DNA of 64,000 nt, from NCBI RefSeq assembly GCF_025370775.1, contig NZ_JAMXEX010000017.1:1-64000 (forward strand). The letters run 5' to 3'. Origin of the DNA: Ancylothrix sp. D3o (GTDB lineage Bacteria; Cyanobacteriota; Cyanobacteriia; Cyanobacteriales; Oscillatoriaceae). The notes beneath the pieces are model-generated. The model saw only the letters and a list, made by a program, of their open reading frames with translations, did no database searches and had not been told where the DNA came from. The number at the start of each line of letters is the position of its first letter. The stretch's first letter is position 1. The translations under genes and the position numbers were made by a program. Positions 1 to 6,571 of this stretch are shown here, in pieces.

Positions 1-104
1 AAACTTTTCAGCGCGTCTGGATCTGTATTCTTGTAAAGAATTTCTGCGGCGGCTTTTAAGTGGGCTTTTAGCTGTTGTTCTTCCTGGGGTGTCATTTTCT
101 TCAT
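1..104 (-). CDS. partial hypothetical protein, N-terminal 34 residues
   Basis: Reading leftwards from an ATG at 102-104, an open frame runs off the window edge. It begins MKKMTPQEEQQLKAHLK and continues with a helical segment containing ILYKNTDPDALK. An AAGGAT ribosome-binding site lies just upstream (about 108-113), which supports this start over the next ATG at 93-95. The N-terminus reminds me of a cyanobacterial family of transposase-like ORFs (ISKra4 type), but 34 residues are not enough to decide, so the function is left open. Confidence 0.5.
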   Translation of the reverse strand, partial: MKKMTPQEEQQLKAHLKAAAEILYKNTDPDALKS

Positions 105-267
105 CTTATCCTTTCTTGAGGTTTTTACTGGCTTTTTCAGCTTAACATTTTTTGAACCATTTGCAAAAGTGAGATGCACCCAGCCGGTTTATTTAAAAAA
201 GCGGCTTTCTTGGGTTTCACGGATAGAGTTAAAATCTAAAAGTTGCGTGAATTTTTAGGTTGAGATA

Positions 268-384
268 ATGAGTGATTCCTTTATGACTCTTTCCGGCAGT
301 TGGCAAGAATGGTTGACGGTGATAGGCTATATCAGCTTTACTCTTTTCATCACCGCTTGCGTTTTAACCACCAAGAAAAGATAA
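268..384 (+). CDS. putative 38-residue single-pass membrane protein
   Basis: ATG at 268 opens a 38-codon frame ending in TAA at 382-384. The peptide starts MSDSFMTLSGSWQEW, has one hydrophobic stretch (about residues 16-35, rich in I, F, L and T) and ends in a basic tail TTKKR. This has the layout of the small one-helix subunits common in cyanobacterial thylakoid complexes, but it does not match PsbX, PetM, Psb30 or PsbN as I remember them. An AGGT sits about 9 bases before the start. It stands alone, in a different direction from both neighbours. It could be a real micro-protein or chance. Confidence 0.4.
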   Translation: MSDSFMTLSGSWQEWLTVIGYISFTLFITACVLTTKKR

Positions 385-401
385 ATTATTTAGCCTAAAA
401 T

Positions 402-424
402 AAAAAAAGCCGGCATTGCCGGCT
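402..424 (-). terminator. rho-independent terminator of the DUF4351 gene
   Basis: AGCCGGC (408-414), a 3-base loop and GCCGGCT (418-424) make a 7-bp GC-rich stem. On the minus strand it is followed by a run of seven T (complement of 402-408). It lies 12 bases past the stop of the minus-strand gene that ends at 436. Confidence 0.75.
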
Positions 425-435
425 GTCAATACTTA

Positions 436-1356
436 TCAAGACTGGCTCAGTCTAGCTAACAATTCATCGCGGGAACATTGCATAATCAGCAAGCTGCGTT
501 CGCGGGCTGGAAGTTTAATTAAAGGCTCAATAATTTGGGATAATTCTTCATCAATTGAACCAAATTTTATTTCCAGTAAACTTTCAACCATTTGCCGTTC
601 TCCTTGCTGAATTCCTTGCTGAATTCCTTGCTGAATTCCTTGCTGAATTCCTTGCTGAGTAGCATTTTCTAGCCGTTCCAAGTAAATCGGTGAAAGTTCC
701 ATGATCAACTCCTGATCTTCTCGATCAATATTTTGACGTATCTCTAAAATTGTCCGTAAGTTATACAGCAATTCTAGCGCGTTTTGCCGGAAAGGATTAT
801 CTTCTCGAAGAGCGACTAACTGAGCAATCGCTTGTTTTTGCACAGTTCCTTTGCCTAAAATTCTTAACCACAAAGTTTCAGGTGTCGCCGGCAATTGGTG
901 AATCGCCACAAGTGCCGTTTTTAAACCCTCCCCCATCAAATAAATACCCGCTGGTAAATTTTCATCGGGGGTGGCGCGGAATTTCTCTAACAAAGACCCA
1001 GAAATTGTTGGCGAAAGTATCCAAAGCTGAGGTAAATCAGCCTCATTTAAGCGACGGTTTTCACGGTTAGCAACTCGCTCTTGATCGGCAAACAAATCAA
1101 AGACTTTGCTCATACAACTGCGGATATCCGCCGCATTTATCGCATTGCGAAACGGCTCAAATACGGCACTTTTTGCCGCCAAAATTGCCAAAAGTCCCAG
1201 ATCAGTTGTATCCACCGGCTCTGCTGAAGGCGAAAATAATACATCAATTTGTCTCACTTCTCCTGCCAAATTCTTGCCGGTTTGAACCGTTCCAAAAGGT
1301 TTTAAAAGTTCCGTCAGTAGATCCTTGGCAAATTGGTCATAAAGAAAGCGTGTCAT
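436..1356 (-). CDS. DUF4351-containing cyanobacterial protein
   Basis: 306 residues. The C-terminal ~60 residues (MVESLLEIKFGSIDEELSQI and onwards) look like the DUF4351 domain that ends many cyanobacterial Rpn/PD-(D/E)XK-like proteins. The N-terminal two thirds resemble the nuclease-like body, but I cannot point to a clear PD-(D/E)XK catalytic set. Just before DUF4351 is a tandem QGIQ repeat encoded by five 12-bp units, a typical linker in this family. The ATG at 1356 begins MTRFLYDQFAKDLL, as usual for the family. A terminator follows at 402-424. The biological role is unknown; such proteins are multi-copy in cyanobacterial genomes and another nuclease-like member lies at 19138-19917. Confidence 0.75.
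   Translation of the reverse strand: MTRFLYDQFAKDLLTELLKPFGTVQTGKNLAGEVRQIDVLFSPSAEPVDTTDLGLLAILAAKSAVFEPFRNAINAADIRSCMSKVFDLFADQERVANRENRRLNEADLPQLWILSPTISGSLLEKFRATPDENLPAGIYLMGEGLKTALVAIHQLPATPETLWLRILGKGTVQKQAIAQLVALREDNPFRQNALELLYNLRTILEIRQNIDREDQELIMELSPIYLERLENATQQGIQQGIQQGIQQGIQQGERQMVESLLEIKFGSIDEELSQIIEPLIKLPARERSLLIMQCSRDELLARLSQS
601..658. repeat. 12-bp tandem repeat inside the DUF4351 gene
   Basis: The unit CTTGCTGAATTC repeats about five times, in frame, and encodes QGIQ repeats on the minus strand. Copies are almost identical, so the number probably varies between strains by slippage. Confidence 0.85.
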
Positions 1357-1440
1357 TGAGGCTTTCCTAACTATATTTTCTTAAGAATTAATTATACACC
1401 AATTGGGCTTTTAATTGTTATCTAAACCTCCACAATTGAA

Positions 1441-1470
1441 AACCCAGTTTATTTAATAAACCGGGTTTTT
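1441..1470. repeat. dispersed AACCC(G)GTTT-type hairpin
   Basis: AACCC-A-GTTTATT pairs with AATAAAC-C-GGGTT with a single mismatch, followed by T5 on the plus strand. It lies 60 bases beyond the hisH stop. The same hairpin core is seen at 13921, 25060, 35130 and 45852. It probably doubles as a transcription terminator. Confidence 0.65.
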
Positions 1471-1527
1471 CGGGCCTCACTGGCATAATCAAACCGCTAA
1501 AATTAACGGTCTACCGGCAAAGGTTTA

Positions 1528-2157
1528 TTATTCGGGTTTATTCAATTGGTGAACAAAATTTGCCAGCATTTGTAACCCTGCACTCGATGATTTTTCTGGG
1601 TGAAATTGCACCGCCATTACATTATCTCGCGCAATTGCTGCCGTAACCGTTTGGCTGCCGTGTGTCACCGTTGCCGCTTTCACCGCTGGGTCTGCCGGCT
1701 CTACATAGTATGAATGCACAAAATATACCCAAGGCTCAATCCCTAAATTCTCCCAAAGCTTGATATCAGGCTGTTTTAGCTCCAATTGATTCCAGCCCAT
1801 GTGAGGTATTGTGAGATTCGGTTCAGGCTTAAACCGGCGAACCTCACCCGGAATAATACCTAAGCCCGGTTCCTTGCCTTCCTCACTACCATCAAACAAA
1901 ATTTGCATCCCTAAACAAATTCCTAAAAACGGTTTTCCCGAAGCAATAGCATCTTTAACCGGCCCAATTAAATCCCGCGATCTCAAATGTTGAATTGCCG
2001 GATCAAAAGCCCCCACCCCAGGCAAAACCACCGCATCCGCTTGCTCAATTTCTGCCGGCACATCCGTAATTTTTGGAGTTCCCCCCGCATTTTCCAAACC
2101 CTTACACGCCGAGTGCAAATTTCCCATATCGTAATCAATCACCGCAATCACAGGCAT
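1528..2157 (-). CDS. hisH: imidazole glycerol phosphate synthase, glutaminase subunit HisH
   Basis: 209 residues, the normal length for HisH. It is a class I glutamine amidotransferase that hydrolyses glutamine and channels ammonia to HisF, forming imidazole glycerol phosphate and AICAR in histidine synthesis. The triad is visible: Cys81 in FLGICLGMQ, and His186 and Glu188 in VQFHPEKSSSAG. The oxyanion motif PGVGAFDPA and the HisH-specific HSYYVEP segment are present. The start MPVIAVIDYDMGN is typical of the family. No other his gene is nearby, as usual in cyanobacteria where his genes are scattered. The plus-strand gene at 2222 diverges from it with only 64 bp between. Confidence 0.95.
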   Translation of the reverse strand: MPVIAVIDYDMGNLHSACKGLENAGGTPKITDVPAEIEQADAVVLPGVGAFDPAIQHLRSRDLIGPVKDAIASGKPFLGICLGMQILFDGSEEGKEPGLGIIPGEVRRFKPEPNLTIPHMGWNQLELKQPDIKLWENLGIEPWVYFVHSYYVEPADPAVKAATVTHGSQTVTAAIARDNVMAVQFHPEKSSSAGLQMLANFVHQLNKPE

Positions 2158-2221
2158 AGCCTTTTTTCCCTTATACTATTACTAGAACCTCCAACTATTA
2201 TACTACCTAATCAGCCTTCTT

Positions 2222-2752
2222 ATGAACCCCAAGCTTTTGTTAACCTCCTTTGATATTTGGCTTACACATCATAAATCTAACGCCTCCGATGATTTATTAG
2301 AATTAATTTCCCAACACCCCGATTTTATCAAAGCCATTTTCTTAAGAAAATTACCCGTTGATTTTGACCTAGCCCCCGCTAAACTTATCGCCAAACTTAA
2401 ACAAACCACCCCCGATATAGTAGTCTGTTGCGGCATGGCAGAAAGTCGCACCAAACTAACCGTAGAATCGCGTGCTACCAACGAAAACAACGTGCTGTTA
2501 ACCGCCGTCAATCTTGAACAATTAGTAGCAGATTTACCCTCCACAGAAATTAGCCACGAAGCCGGAAAATTTGTTTGTGAAGCCCTTTATTATTCAGCCT
2601 TAAACGAACTGCAAAAACACCCATCTACCCCCTGTATCTTTGTCCATGTGCCGGTTTTAACCAAAGAAAACACCTGCCCCATATTTGCCGACTTTGTAAC
2701 CCTCCTCCACCGGCTCAAACTTTCTTATCAACCTCCGCAAAAATACGCTTGA
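2222..2752 (+). CDS. pyroglutamyl-peptidase-like (C15 family) cysteine peptidase
   Basis: 176 residues. The pattern of peptidase family C15 (removes N-terminal pyroglutamate) is recognisable although divergent. The N-terminal TSFDIWLTHHKSNAS replaces the usual TGFEPFGG-like start. The catalytic Glu is probably Glu82 in TVESRATN, Cys119 lies in HEAGKFVCEALYYSAL and His142 in FVHVPVL, so all three triad positions are kept. The usual AGGR/GQAGGR loop is altered (GMAESRTK), which may change the substrate. It is shorter than classical Pcp (about 200-215). It is transcribed away from hisH; the next gene begins 170 bp later. Peptidase activity is likely; pyroglutamyl specificity is inferred. Confidence 0.7.
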   Translation: MNPKLLLTSFDIWLTHHKSNASDDLLELISQHPDFIKAIFLRKLPVDFDLAPAKLIAKLKQTTPDIVVCCGMAESRTKLTVESRATNENNVLLTAVNLEQLVADLPSTEISHEAGKFVCEALYYSALNELQKHPSTPCIFVHVPVLTKENTCPIFADFVTLLHRLKLSYQPPQKYA

Positions 2753-2922
2753 CTTATTTCTCCCCATTCCCCCAGCCAATTTTGTTAAAAAACTTATCCT
2801 TGTCCAACTTCTCGCGGTATTACCGGCTACAGTTATAAAATCCCCCCACACTCTATACCAGAGTAAGGAGACAATAGCCACCCTAAAGCCGGTAAAACAA
2901 CTAAAAAAATGGAGCAAAAAAA

Positions 2923-4356
2923 GTGCGTTTTGAAACTTACGATCCCGGTGACTTTTATGATGAACTATTCATCGCCAAGGGCAAACCACGCCCCGAAATT
3001 TTACCCCTCATAGAAAGAATAAACTCCCTACCTGAAGGAGAACTCAAACGCCGGCAACAAGCCGCACAAATAGCCCTATTTAAACTCGGAGTCACCTTCA
3101 ACGTTTATGGCGACAGCGAAGGCACCGAGCGCATCTTTCCTTTTGACATCATCCCCCGCATAGTTTCAGCCCAAGAATGGGCAAAACTTGAGCGCGGACT
3201 CAAACAGAGAATTTTTACCCTCAATGCCTTTATTGCAGACATTTACGGCGACCAAAAAATTATCAAAGACGGCATAATTCCCGCCGAAATCATCAACTCA
3301 GCAAAAGGCTTTTTAAAACCCTGCATCGGCTTAAAACCACCGGCCGGCATTTGGTGTCACATCACCGGCACCGATTTAGTACGCGACAAAGACGGAACCT
3401 GGTATGTTTTAGAAGATAACCTCCGCGTTCCTTCTGGCGTTTCCTATGTGCTAGAAAACCGGCGCGTAATGAAAAGCACCTTTCCCCAAGTTTTCCGCAC
3501 AATGAACGTGCAGCCGGTCGATGATTACCCCAGCCACCTGTTAGAAACCCTCCTCAATCTTGTCCCCAGCAATTTACCCGATCCAGTCGTTGTTGTTCTC
3601 AGTCCAGGTATTTACAACTCCGCCTATTTTGAGCATTCCTTCCTCGCTCAACAAATGGGAGTTCAACTCGTAGAAGGACGCGATTTAGTCATCTCCGACG
3701 GCTATGTACAAATGCGGACAACCAAAGGCTTACAACGAGTTGATGTTATTTACCGGCGCATTGATGATGACTTTATTGATCCTAAAGCATTTCGTCCCGA
3801 TTCACTATTAGGAGTACCCGGTTTAGTAGAAGTTTATCAAGCCGGTAGAGTTGGAATTGCAAACGCAATGGGCACCGGCATAGCCGATGATAAAGTCATC
3901 TATGCCTATGTACCAGAAATGATCCGCTATTACCTCTCAGAAGAACCAATTATTGCCAACGTTCCTACCTATATGTGTTGGGAAGAAAAACACCGCCAGC
4001 ACGTCCTAAAAAACCTCGATAAAATGGTATTAAAAGCCGCCAACGAAGCCGGAGGTTACGGAATGCTTGTAGGAACCCACGCCACCCCAGAACAACGTCA
4101 AGAATTTGCCGAAAAAATAAAAGCCAACCCCCGCAATTATATCGGTCAACCTACCCTATGTTTGTCACGAGTTCCTACACTCATAGACAATGAATTTGCC
4201 GGCTGTCACGTTGATTTGCGGCCTTATATTTTGTATGGCAAAGAAATCTATGTCAACCCAGGCGGATTAACCCGTGTTGCCCTTAAAAAAGGCTCCTTAG
4301 TCGTCAACTCCTCCCAAGGAGGCGGCTCAAAAGATACCTGGGTTTTAACACCTTAA
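2923..4356 (+). CDS. circularly permuted type 2 ATP-grasp protein
   Basis: 477 residues, the usual length for the CP_ATPgrasp_2 (former DUF404/DUF407) family. Visible family blocks are YDPGDFYDELF near the start, RIFPFDIIPRI, GTDLVRDKDGTWYVLEDNLR (ATP-grasp core), NRRVMKSTFPQVF and the C-terminal LKAANEAGGYGMLVG, where the glycine-rich loop sits in permuted order. These enzymes are thought to form amide bonds, possibly on peptides, but the substrate is unknown. I read a GTG start at 2923, because GGAG at 2911-2914 is well spaced and the ATG at 2909 is out of frame. The alpha-E gene follows 31 bp downstream, forming the conserved two-gene unit. Confidence 0.9.
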   Translation: MRFETYDPGDFYDELFIAKGKPRPEILPLIERINSLPEGELKRRQQAAQIALFKLGVTFNVYGDSEGTERIFPFDIIPRIVSAQEWAKLERGLKQRIFTLNAFIADIYGDQKIIKDGIIPAEIINSAKGFLKPCIGLKPPAGIWCHITGTDLVRDKDGTWYVLEDNLRVPSGVSYVLENRRVMKSTFPQVFRTMNVQPVDDYPSHLLETLLNLVPSNLPDPVVVVLSPGIYNSAYFEHSFLAQQMGVQLVEGRDLVISDGYVQMRTTKGLQRVDVIYRRIDDDFIDPKAFRPDSLLGVPGLVEVYQAGRVGIANAMGTGIADDKVIYAYVPEMIRYYLSEEPIIANVPTYMCWEEKHRQHVLKNLDKMVLKAANEAGGYGMLVGTHATPEQRQEFAEKIKANPRNYIGQPTLCLSRVPTLIDNEFAGCHVDLRPYILYGKEIYVNPGGLTRVALKKGSLVVNSSQGGGSKDTWVLTP

Positions 4357-4387
4357 TAGCCCCAAAACTTAGGAGGATAAATCAAAA

Positions 4388-5338
4388 ATGTTAAGTCGTG
4401 TCGCCAACTCAATCTATTGGTTAAACCGCTATGTCGAACGAGCCGAAAACATCGCGCGTTTTATAGATGTTAACCTCAATTTATTGCTAGATTCTCCCCC
4501 CGGTTCGCGTACTCAATGGGAGCCTTTAGTTATCACCGCTGGCGATATGCCGGCCTTTAAAGAACGCTACGGCGAAGCCACCGCAGAAAATGTAATTCAG
4601 TTTCTCACCTTCGACAGAAACTATTCCAACTCAATCCTTTCTTGCTTACAAATTGCCAGAGAAAACGCTCGCTCAATTCGAGAAATTATTTCCTCAGAAA
4701 TGTGGGAACAACTCAACTCATTTTACATGATGGTAAAAGAAGCAGCCCCCAAACAATCAGTCTTAGACTTGCATGATTTTTATAGCGAAGTAAAAATGGC
4801 AAGTCATTTATTTGCCGGCGTCATGGACGGCACAATGACACACAATGAAGGCTGGAATTTTGGGCACATGGGCCGGCTTTTAGAACGCGCCGACAAAACC
4901 GCTCGCATTTTGGATGTCAAGTATTTTATTTTGTTACCTTCCGTGCAATATGTGGGAACCACCTTTGATGAAATTCAGTGGATAGCATTACTTCGTTCCG
5001 CCAGTGCTTATGAAATGTATCGCAAATGTCAGCACCGCATCACCCCTTCAGGAGTCGCCAACTTTTTAATTTTAGACCGCGATTTTCCGCGTGCAATTCG
5101 CTTTTGTATAACGCGAGCAGAAAGCGCCTTGCACAAGATCACCGGCACCCAACCAGGAACCTGGCGAGATCCTGTAGAAAGATCATTAGGTCGCTTACGT
5201 TCCGAATTGGATTATCTCACCATTGAAGACATCATGGACAAAGGTTTACATGAATTTTTAACCGATTTTCAAATTCACCTTAACGGCACCGGCAACAAAA
5301 TTTTCCAGACATTTTTTGCCTTAGAGCCGGTAGTTTAA
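4388..5338 (+). CDS. alpha-E domain protein
   Basis: 316 residues, almost entirely helical. It has the hallmark N-terminus MLSRVANSIYWLNRYVERAENIARF and later GRLLERADKTARILDVKY of the alpha-E (former DUF403) family. A strong AGGAGG ribosome-binding site (about 4371-4376) precedes the ATG. The gene sits directly behind its usual partner, the permuted ATP-grasp enzyme. In many bacteria a transglutaminase-like protease and an N-terminal nucleophile hydrolase complete this cluster; neither is here. The role is inferred only from context: part of a peptide-modifying system of unknown product. Confidence 0.9.
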   Translation: MLSRVANSIYWLNRYVERAENIARFIDVNLNLLLDSPPGSRTQWEPLVITAGDMPAFKERYGEATAENVIQFLTFDRNYSNSILSCLQIARENARSIREIISSEMWEQLNSFYMMVKEAAPKQSVLDLHDFYSEVKMASHLFAGVMDGTMTHNEGWNFGHMGRLLERADKTARILDVKYFILLPSVQYVGTTFDEIQWIALLRSASAYEMYRKCQHRITPSGVANFLILDRDFPRAIRFCITRAESALHKITGTQPGTWRDPVERSLGRLRSELDYLTIEDIMDKGLHEFLTDFQIHLNGTGNKIFQTFFALEPVV

Positions 5339-5370
5339 TTAGCCTTTTTCTGCCTTTTTAAGGATGCAAA

Positions 5371-5389
5371 GACAGGCGTGATGCCTGTC
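5371..5389. repeat. GCCTG-type dispersed hairpin (terminator-like)
   Basis: GACAGGC, loop GTGAT, GCCTGTC form a perfect 7-bp stem 32 bases past the alpha-E gene, between two convergent genes. Similar hairpins with AAGAT or ATCTT loops lie at 28534 and 36835. Confidence 0.7.
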
Positions 5390-5470
5390 TCTCATTAAAA
5401 ATTGTTTTTTCTTTTTCCAGCAATGACAAAGTACGGGAGCGCACACCGGCCCCTACTTTGACTATGACAT

Positions 5471-6403
5471 TTACTCTTCAACTCGATATCCCAATTCACT
5501 TAACTTATTGCGAGATTGTCGCCATTTTGGTTGCACTTTTACAAACAATTCTAAATAAACTTTTCCCTCAATTAATTTTTGCATTTGTTGGCGAGCAGCC
5601 GTGCCAATTGTTTTTAACATTGTTCCCCCTTTGCCGATCAGAATTCCTTTTTGCGAATCTCGCTCAACACAAATCGTCGCCAAAACACGAGTAATATCTG
5701 TACTTTCTTCCACCCGCTCAATAATAACAGCAACCGAGTGGGGGACTTCTTCGCGGGTAAGCAGCAAAATTTGCTCACGAATTAACTCACCCATAATGAA
5801 ACGTTCCGGTTGATCTGTAACTAAATCTGGGGGATAATAATAGGGGCCCGGTTCGAGATATTCGCTCAGGGATTTTTCGAGAGTTTTGATCCCTTCGCCG
5901 GTGAGGGCAGAAAATTTCATAACAGGCCAATCTTTGCCCGCGATAATTTGCTGATAACTCTCATCAATGCCTTGAAAATCTGGAGGTTGTTGATCACATT
6001 TATTTAATCCAAAAATCACCGGCGTTTGCACATTTTTGAGAATATCAACAATGTAGCGATCACCCCCACCAGAAGGCACAGAACCATCCACTAAAAACAA
6101 AACCACATCAACTGAATGAATCGCACTTTGAGCATTTTTTACCAGCACTTCTCCGAGTTGGTGGTGAGGTTTATGAATCCCCGGAGTATCAACAAAAATA
6201 ATTTGCGCTTCTGGAGTTGTTAAAATGCCTTGCAAGCGATTACGAGTTGTTTGGGCTACGGGCGATGTAATAGCGATTTTTTGTCCGACAAGCTGGTTCA
6301 TCAGGGTAGATTTGCCAACGTTAGGACGTCCGATAATCGCGGTGAAACCCGATTTAAAGCCATCGGGAGCGGCGGGAATGAGGGCAAAATCGGAGGTGTT
6401 CAG
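5471..6403 (-). CDS. era: GTPase Era
   Basis: Era binds 16S rRNA and helps mature the 30S subunit. Seen: Walker A GRPNVGKST, G2-G3 region with VDTPGIHKPHHQLG, NKCD (G4), SALTGEG (G5), and a C-terminal KH domain ending KVQPKWRQSRNKLSELGYRV. The first ATG in frame (6301) lies after the Walker A loop and would destroy the G domain. Homologues start about 30 residues earlier, and here the frame is open to 6454 but has no ATG, GTG or TTG. The best start is CTG at 6401-6403 (or ATT at 6404-6406), placed just after a strong AAGGAG (6410-6415). That gives 310 residues, normal for Era. A sequencing error is the alternative. Confidence 0.88.
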   Translation of the reverse strand: MNTSDFALIPAAPDGFKSGFTAIIGRPNVGKSTLMNQLVGQKIAITSPVAQTTRNRLQGILTTPEAQIIFVDTPGIHKPHHQLGEVLVKNAQSAIHSVDVVLFLVDGSVPSGGGDRYIVDILKNVQTPVIFGLNKCDQQPPDFQGIDESYQQIIAGKDWPVMKFSALTGEGIKTLEKSLSEYLEPGPYYYPPDLVTDQPERFIMGELIREQILLLTREEVPHSVAVIIERVEESTDITRVLATICVERDSQKGILIGKGGTMLKTIGTAARQQMQKLIEGKVYLELFVKVQPKWRQSRNKLSELGYRVEE

Positions 6404-6571
6404 AATATTCTCCTTAAAATTTGAGCGGCTGATATCAATTTTACAAGGTAGATTTTAAATTATAAATGGGAAGCAACAGCACAAACAAGCTGGGGCTGCC
6501 AGTGGCTGTCCGTTGGGGTGAGGAAAGCTTTTCAATTTTAACTTTCGTTTCGTTACAGAAATTACAAAAAA

